DNA of 64,000 nt from Microbacteriaceae bacterium (GCA_004297935.1 SCRE01000021.1:186001-250000), one strand, 5' to 3'; numbered from the stretch's first letter, positions 26,669 through 36,513 are shown. The notes: generated by a model from the letters alone, not told the origin. Numbers and translations are program-made.

Positions 26669-27603
26669 ACCAGGTCCTCGATGTTGTCGGTTCCCGCTAT
26701 CCGGGCGTATGCGAACAAAATGATGCCGAGCACGATCATCAACACCGTCGACAGCGCCGCCGCCACGTTGTACTGCTGATTGGTCAGGTAGGCGTCTTGG
26801 ATGGCCTGCCCGATCACGTAGGTGTGCGTGCCCCCGAGCAGCGATGCGTTGACCGGGTCGCCGGCCGAGTCGATGAAAACGAGCAACACGCCGGCGAAGA
26901 TGCCGGAGCGGGTCAGTGGCAGTATCGTGCGGATGAAGGACTGCCGCTTGTTCGCGTACAGGTCGGCCGATGCCTCGATCAGTCTCGGATCGATGCGTTC
27001 CAACGCGACATAGATGGGCAACACCATGAAGGCCAAATCGTTGTAGGCCATGCCGCCGATCACCGCCGCGCTGGTGCCGAGAACATGCGCCCCCTTGCCG
27101 ACGACGTGCAGATCGCGCAGCACCGTCAGCACCGGGCCCTGATCGGAGAGGAGGAACGCCCACATGTCCGTGCGGATCACGAACGAGACCAGGAAGCTCA
27201 GCATCACCAGCAACAGCAACGCATTCTTCCAGCGCTGCGGCGCGCGGAACGCGATGTAGTAGGCGAGCGGGTAGCCGACGATCATGGTCACGATCGTCGC
27301 CCCGGCGCCGTACAGGATCCCGCGGATGAGGAACGTGAGGTACGGCACATCCGAATTCACGAAGACGTCGGCGTAGATGCCCCAGTTCCAGGTGAAGGTG
27401 TAGCCGGTGTCCGGGTTGCCGGTCTCCAGCGAGACGATCAGACCCGAGACGAGGGGTATGACGAACAGGATGAGCAGCCACGCGCCGCCCGCCAGGCTGA
27501 GCAGATAGGGTGTGCTGCGGCCCCTGAACCGGTGCGGTGCATTCTTGCCGGAAGGCCCGCCGACGGCGCCGGTCGGGCGCGTCGTGTGAGCGAGCGCGGT
27601 CAT
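26665..27603 (-). CDS. Polyamine-type ABC transporter permease (PotB-like)
   Basis: 312 residues from ATG 27603, whose bases overlap the TGA of the binding-protein gene. Six membrane helices; EAA loop EASADLYANKRQSFIRTILP. Together with PotC-like protein it forms the membrane channel of the importer. Confidence 0.92.
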   Translation of the reverse strand: MTALAHTTRPTGAVGGPSGKNAPHRFRGRSTPYLLSLAGGAWLLILFVIPLVSGLIVSLETGNPDTGYTFTWNWGIYADVFVNSDVPYLTFLIRGILYGAGATIVTMIVGYPLAYYIAFRAPQRWKNALLLLVMLSFLVSFVIRTDMWAFLLSDQGPVLTVLRDLHVVGKGAHVLGTSAAVIGGMAYNDLAFMVLPIYVALERIDPRLIEASADLYANKRQSFIRTILPLTRSGIFAGVLLVFIDSAGDPVNASLLGGTHTYVIGQAIQDAYLTNQQYNVAAALSTVLMIVLGIILFAYARIAGTDNIEDLV

Positions 27604-28838
27604 GACTGGATCACCGGGTTGAAGACGGAGTTCCACTCGTCGTATTCGCTGTAGTTCTTGAACACGTAGTAGTCGTGCGACACGGCGTCTACCTCGGGGC
27701 CGGGGAAGACGAGCGGGCTGTTCGCGACAGCGGGATCGTCGAGGGTCTTCAATATGTACTCCTTCGCATCCGGAACCGGGCAGACATAGTTGACCCAGTC
27801 CTCGACCATGCCGGCGACCTCAGGCGTGTAGTAGAAATTCATCCATTCGAGGGCGTCGACCGGATGTTCCGCCTGCATCGGGATCATCATGTTGTCGTGC
27901 CAGATGACCTGGCCCTCTTTCGGGATGACGAACTTGAGATGTTTGTTGCCGGACGCGATCGCCTGGAAGATGTCGCCAGACCACGCCTGTGTGACCCAGG
28001 TGTCACCGTTCTGCAACTTGTCGATGTAACTCTGGTCGTAGTAGCCGGCGGCGTTCGGTCGCTGCTTCTTCAGCCACGCTGCGGCACGGCGCCAGTCCGC
28101 CGGCGTCGACGTCGACGGATCGACGCCGATCGCGAGCAACCCGGCGCAGCCCAATTCTGTGTTGTCGCTCATCATGCCGACATGGCCTTTGAAGGCGGGG
28201 TCGAGCAGATCTTGGAAACTGGTGATCGGGCGATCGACGAGCTTCGTGTTGTACGCCAGCCCGGTGTACCCGGTCTGCCAGACGACGGAATGCCTGTTTC
28301 CGGGATCGTAGATCGGGTTCTTCACGTTGTTCGCGGCGTATTTTGCGAAGTTCGGAAGTCGCGAATGATCCAGCTCCATCAAAAAGCCGTTCTTGATCAG
28401 CTCGGTCAATTCCCAGCCGTTCGTCATCACGATGATGTCGTAGCCGGTCGATCCGTGCGCCCGCAGCATCGGCGCGATCGTGGCATAGAACGGTGCGTTG
28501 TTCTGGATGACCGGCTGATAGTTGACCTTGATGCCGGTGGTCTTCGTGAACAGTTCGAGCGACGGGATCTTGCCGTGGTCCTGGTCGATGTAGAGCGGCC
28601 AGTTCGCGAAGTCGAGCATGCCCGTCCGCTTCTGCTTCGCCCAGAACGTGGGCCAGTCGACGTGCACCCTGGCCTCATCGGCGATCGAGCCCTTGATTCC
28701 GCACGCGGCGAGCGTCGACGCCAAGGCCACCGCGCCGACCCCGCTGAGCGCACCGCGCAGCATGGTGCGACGAGACATGCGACTCTGCGTCAATCCGCGC
28801 CAGAGCGCAGGATCGATGGGTCCGTTCGAGCCGATCAC
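27600..28838 (-). CDS. Polyamine-type substrate-binding lipoprotein (PotD-like)
   Basis: 412 residues from GTG 28838, which overlaps the stop of the ATPase gene. The N-terminal region has a twin-arginine stretch (MSRRTMLRG) and a lipobox (ALASTLAACG), so the protein is probably Tat-exported and lipid anchored. The mature part is a type 2 binding fold (DYYVFKNYSEYDEWNSVFNP at the end, GWELTELIKNGFLMELD inside) like PotD and other extracellular solute-binding family 1 proteins. Confidence 0.9.
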   Translation of the reverse strand: MIGSNGPIDPALWRGLTQSRMSRRTMLRGALSGVGAVALASTLAACGIKGSIADEARVHVDWPTFWAKQKRTGMLDFANWPLYIDQDHGKIPSLELFTKTTGIKVNYQPVIQNNAPFYATIAPMLRAHGSTGYDIIVMTNGWELTELIKNGFLMELDHSRLPNFAKYAANNVKNPIYDPGNRHSVVWQTGYTGLAYNTKLVDRPITSFQDLLDPAFKGHVGMMSDNTELGCAGLLAIGVDPSTSTPADWRRAAAWLKKQRPNAAGYYDQSYIDKLQNGDTWVTQAWSGDIFQAIASGNKHLKFVIPKEGQVIWHDNMMIPMQAEHPVDALEWMNFYYTPEVAGMVEDWVNYVCPVPDAKEYILKTLDDPAVANSPLVFPGPEVDAVSHDYYVFKNYSEYDEWNSVFNPVIQS

Positions 28839-30037
28839 GGTGCAACCGCCCGGAACGGCCCGGTCACCGGCGCGGCCGCAGGGATGCTGTCCGCCTCCGC
28901 CGGCAGGAGGAAGCTGTGCGCGGCATCCCACGAGACGATCACGCCCTCGCCGGGACGGGCGCGTGAGGACTCGTCGAGGTTCTGCGCGAACGACTTCAGC
29001 ACGCCGCCCCATGCCGTCTCGATCTCGTATTCCGTGCTCGCGCCGAGATACGTCGCGGTGCGCACAACCCCATGCACCCGATTGGGCGCCTCGGCGGCGC
29101 CGGATGCGACGGCCGCCATCCGCGTCACCACCAGCTTCTCGGGGCGGATGCCGATGCGAGCCTGATTCTCGACGATGCTCTGCTTGTCGGCCGCAGACGG
29201 CTCGACGAAGGCGCCGTCGGGCAGACGCAGGGCAGGCCCATTCAGGGTGTCAAGAGGCAGAATGTTGCACGTTCCGAGGAACTCGGCGACGAACTGCGTG
29301 GCCGGCCGGTCATAAACCCGGTCGGGTGCCCCGATGTCTTCGATGTGCCCGCCATTCATCACAGCCAGTCGGTCGGCCATCGACATGGCCTCGTTCTGGT
29401 CGTGCGTGACATAGAGGAAGGTGATGCCGACTTCCTGCTGAATGCGCTTGAGTTCGATCTGCATGCTCTTGCGGATCTTGGCGTCGAGCGCACCCATCGG
29501 CTCGTCGAGCAGGAGGACTTTGGGCTCGTTCGCGAGTGCACGCGCCAGGGCGACGCGCTGCTGCTGCCCGCCGGAAAGCTGCAGCGGCTTGCGCTTGTCG
29601 TAGCCGTTGAGGCCGACCAGGTCGAGGTTGCGCTGCACGCGCCGGCGGATGTCGGCGGTCGCGACGCCTCTGCGACGCAACCCGAATGCGACGTTCTCGA
29701 AGACCGTCATGTGCGGGAACAGTGCGTACGACTGGAACACCGTGTTCACGTCGCGCTTGTACGGCGGCAGCGTGGTCACGTCCACCCCGTCGAGCCAGAT
29801 GCGTCCGAACGAGGGCAGTTCGAAGCCGCCGACCATGCGCAGCGTCGTCGTCTTGCCGCAACCGGAGGGACCGAGCAGAGCGAAGAATTCGCCGGAACCG
29901 AGTTCGAGGTCGATGTCGTCGACGGCTGTCGCGTCGCCGAACATCTTGGTGACATGCCGCAGCACCACGGCCGCCGGTGCGTTCGAACTCGAGTCGGTCA
30001 CGGAATCGAATGTGTCAGTCTGGGTGACTTCGGTCAC
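28835..30037 (-). CDS. Polyamine-type ABC transporter ATPase (PotA-like)
   Basis: 400 residues. Walker A GPSGCGKTTT, Q loop TVFQSYALFPHMTVFENV, signature LSGGQQQRVALARAL, Walker B VLLLDEP, switch VTHDQNEAMSMADR; C-terminal TOBE domain from about 300. First gene of the four-gene transporter operon (ATPase, binding protein, PotB, PotC; each junction overlaps by 4 bases). Divergent from the AlaX-like gene with a 228-base control region that holds no other clear feature. Confidence 0.94.
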   Translation of the reverse strand: MTEVTQTDTFDSVTDSSSNAPAAVVLRHVTKMFGDATAVDDIDLELGSGEFFALLGPSGCGKTTTLRMVGGFELPSFGRIWLDGVDVTTLPPYKRDVNTVFQSYALFPHMTVFENVAFGLRRRGVATADIRRRVQRNLDLVGLNGYDKRKPLQLSGGQQQRVALARALANEPKVLLLDEPMGALDAKIRKSMQIELKRIQQEVGITFLYVTHDQNEAMSMADRLAVMNGGHIEDIGAPDRVYDRPATQFVAEFLGTCNILPLDTLNGPALRLPDGAFVEPSAADKQSIVENQARIGIRPEKLVVTRMAAVASGAAEAPNRVHGVVRTATYLGASTEYEIETAWGGVLKSFAQNLDESSRARPGEGVIVSWDAAHSFLLPAEADSIPAAAPVTGPFRAVAP

Positions 30038-30265
30038 GGGCTACCTCCAGCCATTGAGGATTCGGGTCAACCGCTCCACCGCAATCGAGGGCGCCATCGC
30101 CGGGTCTGCAGTCATTCTCGCAATGAATTGAGGCATATGCAACGAAATCAGTAGTTTTCAGGCCTACATTCCGAACAAATCGTGTGCATGAGCGCCAAGA
30201 TCGTGCGAATCCGGCATTGAATCCGAGGCACGGGTCGTAACCTGCGAGGCGACAGAACGCGACCG

Positions 30266-31204
30266 ATGGAGCGACAGAATAGATCCATGATTCTTCCGAC
30301 CCAGGACACCGTCGTCGGCTATCCGACCGGCGTCACCCAGAATTCGGCAACCGTCTTGCATGCACAACGCTTGACCGATGCGCGCACCGCGGTGATCCTG
30401 GATGCGACCTGCTGCCACCCCGTCGACGCCGGGTGGCCCGACCAGGGTGCCGACCGTGCGGTGCTGCGCGTGCACCATGCCGATGCCGACACCGATTTGA
30501 CCGTCGAGGACTGTGTCGTCGCGGCGACCGATGGCGCCTCTCTGCTCCTGGGCGAAGACATCCCCGTGCGCAAGGGCGAGGACGGCTGGGCTTTCGTCGT
30601 CGCACACGTCATCGCCGCGGACACCGCCGTTGCAGGAGACTCCGCGCTCGCGGAGGGCGACGCGGTCGAGGTCGTCGTCGACGGCGACTACCGCCGGGCA
30701 CTGTCCACCGGGCACACCGCGTGTCATGTCGCATCGCTCGCGCTGAACGCCGCTCTGGCCGGCCGTTGGACCAAAGACACTCGCGTCGACGGGCTCGGCA
30801 ACCCGGATTTCGACGGGCTCGCGATCGAGTCGTCGCGCATCCGCGACAACGGATCGACGGACCGATTCAGACTCAACAAGTCCTTGCGACGCAAGGGTTT
30901 CACGACGGAAGGACTGGCCGACGAGCTCGCCGCGGTGCAGGCATCCGTCAACGGCTTTCTGGCGACCTGGAGAGATGCCGGGTCGGCCGTGCGCATCGAG
31001 CGCGACGGGGAGCGCCTGACCGACCGTCGCTATTGGAGTTGCGAGCTGAACGGCACGGCCGTGCGGATCCCGTGCGGCGGAACGCACGTGACCAGCCTCG
31101 CCGAATTGGGGGCATTGAGTGTCGAGCTGTCGATCGCGGATGCGGACGGCACGCCCGTGCTGACGATGCTCACGGATGCGGCGCCCGTCGGCTTTCCGCA
31201 CTGA
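30266..31204 (+). CDS. AlaX-like (threonyl/alanyl-tRNA editing domain) hydrolase
   Basis: 312 residues; ATG 30287 is an equally possible start and neither has a strong ribosome site. It has the two metal-binding signatures of the SAD/AlaX editing fold: GHTACHVASLALN (HxxxH type) and IPCGGTHVTSLAEL (CxxxH). A beta-barrel N-terminal domain of about 130 residues precedes it. AlaX proteins hydrolyse mischarged Ser/Gly-tRNA(Ala). The central segment (RRKGFTTEGLADELAAVQAS) is unlike standard AlaX, and the neighbourhood is amine catabolism, so a role on a small molecule is possible. Its stop lies in a 15-bp tandem repeat. Confidence 0.75.
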   Translation: MERQNRSMILPTQDTVVGYPTGVTQNSATVLHAQRLTDARTAVILDATCCHPVDAGWPDQGADRAVLRVHHADADTDLTVEDCVVAATDGASLLLGEDIPVRKGEDGWAFVVAHVIAADTAVAGDSALAEGDAVEVVVDGDYRRALSTGHTACHVASLALNAALAGRWTKDTRVDGLGNPDFDGLAIESSRIRDNGSTDRFRLNKSLRRKGFTTEGLADELAAVQASVNGFLATWRDAGSAVRIERDGERLTDRRYWSCELNGTAVRIPCGGTHVTSLAELGALSVELSIADADGTPVLTMLTDAAPVGFPH

Positions 31205-31240
31205 GAAATTCCGCACCGAGAAGTCCCGCACTGAGAAGTT
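31196..31240. repeat. 15-bp tandem repeat, 3 copies, over the alaX-like stop
   Basis: CCGCAYYGAGAARTY units at 31196, 31211 and 31226. The gene's TGA (31202-31204) is inside the first unit. Confidence 0.85.
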
Positions 31241-31277
31241 CCGCGCCGGTCTCGAGACGGCCGCGGGCTGCAACCTT

Positions 31278-31350
31278 CCCTCGCAGGCTCGCAGGCTCGC
31301 AGGCGACAAGGGTCGCGGATCGCTGCGCGATCCTCCAAGCTCCACCGCCA
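31278..31350. repeat. REP type 2 element
   Basis: CCTCGCAGGCTCGCAGG... then GGCGACAAGGGTCGCGGATC, hairpin GGATCGC-T-GCGCGATCC, then CAAGCTCCACCGCC. Same element as 34938-35010 and the 72-bp tandem repeats at 14949-15122. Lies between the convergent alaX-like and pucR genes. Confidence 0.75.
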
Positions 31351-31394
31351 ACCCTCGACCGCCAGGGCTGCACCGGGTCGAGGGTTGAACGTCC

Positions 31395-33176
31395 TCACCG
31401 CGCCGTGCGGCGTCTTGCAAGCAGCGCGGCGTGCAGCGCGCTGACCGTTTCGCCGTCGTCGAGGTCGGCGTCGAGCAGATCCTCGATCAGTCCGATGCGC
31501 TGGTAGAACACGGAGCGCGAGAGATGGCTCGCCGTCGCGGCCCGCGTTCGATTGCCCGGATGCTCCGCGTACGCCGCCAGCACATCCAGGAGATCCCCGT
31601 CGTTGGCGATGTCGTACTCGATCAGCGGGCGCAGCATCTGCTCGCTGTGCGCCTGCAGCCGCGGGTCGTCCGCGAACGACGCGATCAGTCGCAACAGCGG
31701 CCGGCTCTCCGCGCGATATACCGCGATGCCACGTGCCCGCACCCGCCGGGCGAGCAGTTCTCGCGCCTCGTCCAGCGAAGCAAGCACCCCGCGGATGTCG
31801 TATGCCTCGCTTCCCAGCGCCAGCGACAGATCGCGCGTGCCCGCAGCTGCGGCGAGCGCTCGCGCGAACACGTCGATCGTGCGATCGTCGATGTGCTCGC
31901 GGCGCGGAAACGACAAGATTGCGATCAGCGCGCCGGGAGCATCCATGCTGGTGCCGGCGACAGCCTCCGCACCGATGTCTCGCGCGGCATCCCGCAGCTG
32001 CGCGCTCGACGGGCCCACGGCCGGCCCGACCAGGTCGCCAGGCCCTCGAACTCCAGCCGCGGCGGCGCCGGCCAGCGCGATACCGATCAGGCGCCGGTCG
32101 CCGATCGGCAGCCCCGCCGCTTCGAAGCGTGCTTGCAGACCGACCTCGCTGCGATACCGGCCGCCGAGCAGCGTCGCCAGCAGCGCCTGATGACTGTGTC
32201 GCAGCCACTCGCCTTCGTCTTTGTCGGCGAGCCTGCTCAGGGCGAGGGCCACGGCGCCCTGCTCCAGCACGTTGGACCGACCGGCCGGATGCGGCTTGCC
32301 CGGCAACGCGACCAGGTAACCCCAGCGGGTTCCACGCGCTTCGACCGGCACGATAAGCCAGTTGCTGCCGGCGAGCGCGCCCGGCTCGGTCGCACCGCGC
32401 GATCCGCTCGACTCGCCGGCGGCGACGCGTGCCGTCGCACTCGCCGTTGCCTGCTCGGCTGCACCCGCTGCTGCCCGGGCCGCTGCCCGGTGGGCGGCAC
32501 GCGAGGCCTGTTCCCAGCCGGCGAGCGCATCCCCGTCCGCCTCGCGCACGGCGGCAGCGATCACCCGATGGGCGAGGTCTTCGAGCACGACCGGGGCGCC
32601 GAGCACCTGCCCGAGTTGTTCGACGATGAAGTCGGCGGGGCTGCCGCGCAGGCTCAGCTCGGTGAACAGCGCGTGGATGTCGTCCCGCGCCCGTAGCGCG
32701 TTCATCTGATCCGCGATGATCCGGCTGTGCACCGCCTCGGTGATCGCGATGAACCGAGCCTGCTGGTGCAAGACGATCAGCGGGATGCCGCAGGCGGCGC
32801 ACGCCGAAATCAGCGGCTCGGGCGCGAGCGCGAACCGCCTGCCGAGTTCGAGCACGAGGCCGGCGACTCCCGCGCGATCGACCTCGTCGATGTAACGGAC
32901 CAGGTCACGTTCGTCCTGCGGCCAACCGACACCGGTCGACAACAGCAACTCGCCACCACTGACCAAGCCGGCGACGCTCGCCGTTTCTGTCACGTGCACC
33001 CAGCGCACGGGCCGCTCGAGCCCGCTACGCCCCGCGAGCACTTCCGGTGCCGCTACCGTCATCGCATCGAGCCGCAACACGTCCGCGATCGTCGGAAGCG
33101 CTGCGGCTGCGGCGCTCTCCGGATCCGGACGATGTGTTTGATGCAACGGAAAGCCGTGACGATCTGGCACTCTCAC
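31395..33176 (-). CDS. PucR-family transcriptional regulator
   Basis: 593 residues. N-terminal PucR domain (about 27-150: TIADVLRLDAMTVAAPEVLAG ... GVAGLVLELGRRF), an Ala-rich linker (about 225-262), a GGDEF-like CdaR domain and a C-terminal PucR helix-turn-helix (TRAATASHLSRSVFYQRIGL). In actinobacteria such regulators activate amine, purine or beta-alanine genes in response to an intermediate. It is divergent from mmsA and the class III aminotransferase, its likely targets. The first 28 residues before TIADVL are variable, so the true start could be downstream. Confidence 0.88.
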   Translation of the reverse strand: MRVPDRHGFPLHQTHRPDPESAAAAALPTIADVLRLDAMTVAAPEVLAGRSGLERPVRWVHVTETASVAGLVSGGELLLSTGVGWPQDERDLVRYIDEVDRAGVAGLVLELGRRFALAPEPLISACAACGIPLIVLHQQARFIAITEAVHSRIIADQMNALRARDDIHALFTELSLRGSPADFIVEQLGQVLGAPVVLEDLAHRVIAAAVREADGDALAGWEQASRAAHRAAARAAAGAAEQATASATARVAAGESSGSRGATEPGALAGSNWLIVPVEARGTRWGYLVALPGKPHPAGRSNVLEQGAVALALSRLADKDEGEWLRHSHQALLATLLGGRYRSEVGLQARFEAAGLPIGDRRLIGIALAGAAAAGVRGPGDLVGPAVGPSSAQLRDAARDIGAEAVAGTSMDAPGALIAILSFPRREHIDDRTIDVFARALAAAAGTRDLSLALGSEAYDIRGVLASLDEARELLARRVRARGIAVYRAESRPLLRLIASFADDPRLQAHSEQMLRPLIEYDIANDGDLLDVLAAYAEHPGNRTRAATASHLSRSVFYQRIGLIEDLLDADLDDGETVSALHAALLARRRTAR

Positions 33177-33319
33177 TCCCTCGTTTGCGGTGCGATCATT
33201 GCCTTAACAGCCTACGCTGTGCATCGGTCAAAATGTCCGCGCGCTGCGAAGTCCCGAGCATGCTGCGATATCCGCGCATGGGGCGGGATCGAATCCACCA
33301 ACGAAGAATAGGAATCCAC

Positions 33320-34804
33320 GTGGCTCTCATCAGACACTTCATCAACGGCGAAGAATACGGCGAACCCGAGCGTACCGGCGCCGTTTACAACCCGGCAACC
33401 GGCGAGCACCAGCACGACGTCATCTACGGCTCCGTTGCCGACGTCGAGACTGCTATCGCGGCCGCTCGTGCAGCGCTTCCCGCCTGGCGCTCCATGAGCC
33501 TGACCAAACGGTCCCACATCTTCTTCCGTATCCGCCAGCTGCTCACCGAGCGCGCCGACGAGATCGCGGCCGCCGTCACAAGCGAGCACGGCAAGGTGCT
33601 CTCGGATGCCGCGGGTGAGGTCGCGCGAGGCCTTGAGAACGTCGAGTTCGCGACCGGGCTGATGAACCTGCTCAAGGGCGAGTTCAGCCAGCAGGTCTCC
33701 GGCGGCATCGACGTGCACAGCGTCAAGGAGCCCGTCGGCGTCGTCGGCTGCATCACCCCGTTCAACTTCCCGGCCATGGTGCCGCTGTGGATGATCGCCA
33801 GCGCGATCGCCTGCGGCAACACCGTCGTGCTCAAGCCGAGCGAGAAGGACCCGTCGGCATCCGTCCTGCTGGCGAAGATCTTCCTCGAGGCGGGCGTGCC
33901 CGCCGGCGTTCTGAACGTCGTTCACGGTGACAAGGTCGCCGTCGACACCATCCTGGACAGCCCGGATGTCGACGCCGTCAGCTTCGTCGGTTCGACCCCG
34001 ATCGCCCGCGCGATCTACACCCGCGCCAGCGCGAACGGCAAGCGCGTGCAGGCTCTCGGCGGGGCGAAGAACCACATGGTGGTTCTGCCCGATGCCGATA
34101 TCGACGCCGCAGCCGACGCCGCGATCTCCGCCGCATACGGTTCTGCCGGCGAGCGCTGCATGGCCGTCAGCGTGCTGGTTGCGGTCGGCGACAGTGCGGA
34201 CTCTCTGATCGAGGCCATCCGCAGCCGCATCCCCGCGCTGAAGATCGGCCCCGGAACGGATGCCGGCAGCGAGATGGGCCCGCTGATCACGAAGGCGCAC
34301 CGTGACAAGGTCGCCTCCTATGTCGAGGGCGCTCCGGCAGAGGGGGCACAGGTGGTCGTCTCCGGCCTCGACCAGAAGTTCGAGGGCGACGGCTTCTTCA
34401 TCGGTCTCACGCTGCTGGACAAGGTCAGCACCGACATGAAGGTGTACACCGACGAGATCTTCGGCCCGGTGCTCGCGGTCGTGCGCGTGAACACCTTCGA
34501 CGAGGCGGTCGAGTTGATCAACAGCAACCCGTACGGAAACGGCGTGGCACTGTTCACGCGCGACGGCGGTGCGGCACGTCAGTTCGAGTTCGACATCCAC
34601 GTCGGCATGGTCGGCATCAACGTGCCGATCCCCACCCCGGTCGGATCGTTCTCGTTCGGCGGTTGGAAGAACTCGCTGTTCGGTGACACGCACATCTACG
34701 GCCCGGAGTCGATCAACTTCTACACGCGCAGCAAGGTGATCACGAGTCGCTGGCCCGACCCGTCCGAGTCGCAGATCGACCTCGGCTTCCCGCGCAACCA
34801 CTAA
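33320..34804 (+). CDS. mmsA: Methylmalonate/malonate-semialdehyde dehydrogenase (CoA-acylating)
   Basis: 494 residues from GTG 33320 (AGGAA upstream). Converts methylmalonate semialdehyde or malonate semialdehyde to propionyl-CoA or acetyl-CoA. Aldehyde dehydrogenase fold with VGCITPFNFPAMVPLWM, FVGSTPIA and catalytic Cys in YGSAGERCMAVS, the MmsA-specific active-site context, and NPYGNGVALFTRDGGAARQF. Followed by a class III aminotransferase, which suggests the beta-alanine to malonate semialdehyde to acetyl-CoA route. Confidence 0.95.
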   Translation: MALIRHFINGEEYGEPERTGAVYNPATGEHQHDVIYGSVADVETAIAAARAALPAWRSMSLTKRSHIFFRIRQLLTERADEIAAAVTSEHGKVLSDAAGEVARGLENVEFATGLMNLLKGEFSQQVSGGIDVHSVKEPVGVVGCITPFNFPAMVPLWMIASAIACGNTVVLKPSEKDPSASVLLAKIFLEAGVPAGVLNVVHGDKVAVDTILDSPDVDAVSFVGSTPIARAIYTRASANGKRVQALGGAKNHMVVLPDADIDAAADAAISAAYGSAGERCMAVSVLVAVGDSADSLIEAIRSRIPALKIGPGTDAGSEMGPLITKAHRDKVASYVEGAPAEGAQVVVSGLDQKFEGDGFFIGLTLLDKVSTDMKVYTDEIFGPVLAVVRVNTFDEAVELINSNPYGNGVALFTRDGGAARQFEFDIHVGMVGINVPIPTPVGSFSFGGWKNSLFGDTHIYGPESINFYTRSKVITSRWPDPSESQIDLGFPRNH

Positions 34805-34820
34805 TAACCAGTAACCCGGC

Positions 34821-35034
34821 GGTCGAGTAGCGCGATCCGCCGGCGGTCGAGTAGCGACGCGAGGTACGAGCGCCGCGTATCGAGACCGAGTGAGCCGATC
34901 TTCGAAACCGACCTACCCGGTCTCGATACGGTCGCAATCCCTCGCTCGCAGGCTCGCTGGCGACAAGGGTCGCGGATCGCTTCGCGATCCCCCAAGCTCC
35001 ACCGCGCTACTCGACAAACGCGGTTTACTCGACC
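34821..35034. repeat. REP cluster between mmsA and aminotransferase
   Basis: Two GGTCGAGTAGCG elements (34821, 34844), their end GTATCGAGACC near 34877-34888, an inverted GGTCTCGATACGG (34919), a REP type 2 unit (34938-35010, with hairpin GGATCGCTTCGCGATCC) and CTACTCGAC / TTTACTCGACC ends. The 251-base gap is almost completely composed of these elements. Confidence 0.85.
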
Positions 35035-35055
35035 AACGAATCGGAAGGACCACTC

Positions 35056-36465
35056 ATGACCACAATCACCGAACTCACAACAGCGGAATACACCGACCGT
35101 CACGGTGCTTCGCACGCGCTTCCGGATGCCGCCGCCGAGGCGCGGGTGCGCGCCGACGACCGCGGACACGTCTTCCACTCGTGGAGCGCGCAGGCGCACA
35201 TCGACCCGCTGCCGATCGCGGCGGCTGCCGGTTCGACGTTCTGGGACTACGCGGGCAACGCCTATCTGGACTTCTCCTCGCAGCTGGTGAACCTGAACCT
35301 GGGGCACCAGCATCCGGATCTGATCGCCGCGATCCAGCAGCAGGCGGGCCGGCTGTCGACGATCCAGCCCGCGCTGGCCAACGACGTGCGCGGCGAGCTT
35401 GCGCGACGCATCACCGAGCAGGCGCCGGACGGATTCAACAAGGTCTTCTTCACCAACGGCGGCGCGGATGCCAACGAATACGCCGTGCGGATGGCCCGCC
35501 AGTCCACCGGGCGCCGCAAGGTGCTCTCGATGTACCGGTCGTATCACGGCAGCACTGCTACCGCGATCTCGCTCACCGGCGACCCGCGTCGCTGGTCCAA
35601 CGAGCCCAGCGACGGGTCCGTCGCACACTTCTTCGGACCGTACCTCTACCGCTCCGCGTTCCACGCGACGACCGAGGCCGAGGAGACGCAGCGCGCCCTC
35701 GAGCATCTGGAGAGCGTCATCGTCCTCGAGGGCGCGACGACGATCGCCGCGATCATCATCGAGACGGTCGTGGGTACGAACGGCGTGCTCGTGCCGCCGC
35801 CCGGCTATCTTGCCGGAGTGCGCGCGCTGTGCGACACCTACGGCATCGTCTACATCGCCGACGAGGTCATGGTCGGTTTCGGGCGGATCGGCGAGTGGTT
35901 CGCGGTGAACGCGTTCGACGTCGTTCCCGACCTGATCACCTTCGCCAAGGGCGTGAACTCCGGCTATGTGCCGCTGGGCGGCGTCGTCATCTCGGATCCG
36001 ATCGCACACGCCTTCGACGATCGCGTGTTCCCGGGTGGCCTGACCTATTCGGGGCATCCGCTGGCGTGCGCTGCCGGGGTGGCGACGTTCGAGGTGTTCG
36101 AGCGCGACGGCATCCTGCAGCGTGTGCGCGACCTGGGCTCGCGGGTGATCGAGCCGGAGCTTCGCAGCTGGGCCGCGCGGCATCCGTCGATCGGCAACGT
36201 GCGCGGTCGCGGATTCTTCTGGGCCCTTGAACTGGTGCGGTCGCGGGACACGCGTGAGCCGCTCGTGCCGTTCAACGCGACGGGTGAGGCTGCCGCGCCG
36301 ATGAACGCGGTCGCCTCGGCGATCAAGAAGGCAGGCGTCTGGCCGTTCATCCACTTCAACGGCATCCACATCGCCCCGCCGCTGATCATCGCGGAGGACG
36401 AACTGCGTCAGGGCCTTGCCGTCATCGAGGATGCGCTGAGCATCGCGGACGGCTACGTACGGTAG
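35056..36465 (+). CDS. Class III aminotransferase (beta-alanine/taurine:pyruvate type)
   Basis: 469 residues; ATG 35056 with GGAAGGA upstream. PLP enzyme: FFTNGGADANEYAVRMAR (phosphate binding), YRSYHGST, ADEVMVGFGRIG, and PLP Lys in DLITFAKGVNSGYVPLGG, ending with FNGIHIAPPLIIAEDELRQG. This branch transfers amino groups from omega-amino acids or diamines. Pairing with mmsA points to beta-alanine or beta-aminoisobutyrate; a diamine is also possible given the PuuB-like oxidase and polyamine importer nearby. Confidence 0.9.
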   Translation: MTTITELTTAEYTDRHGASHALPDAAAEARVRADDRGHVFHSWSAQAHIDPLPIAAAAGSTFWDYAGNAYLDFSSQLVNLNLGHQHPDLIAAIQQQAGRLSTIQPALANDVRGELARRITEQAPDGFNKVFFTNGGADANEYAVRMARQSTGRRKVLSMYRSYHGSTATAISLTGDPRRWSNEPSDGSVAHFFGPYLYRSAFHATTEAEETQRALEHLESVIVLEGATTIAAIIIETVVGTNGVLVPPPGYLAGVRALCDTYGIVYIADEVMVGFGRIGEWFAVNAFDVVPDLITFAKGVNSGYVPLGGVVISDPIAHAFDDRVFPGGLTYSGHPLACAAGVATFEVFERDGILQRVRDLGSRVIEPELRSWAARHPSIGNVRGRGFFWALELVRSRDTREPLVPFNATGEAAAPMNAVASAIKKAGVWPFIHFNGIHIAPPLIIAEDELRQGLAVIEDALSIADGYVR

Positions 36466-36513
36466 CACAAGCCGCCGCGTAGCGCGCTGGCGCCGCGAGC
36501 GCCCTCACGCTGC

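Noticed and set aside
25808-27481. 557-codon frame that would fuse both PotB/PotC-like regions
   Set aside because: Only the part after ATG 26668 reads as a permease; the upstream half is an out-of-frame reading of the PotB-like gene.
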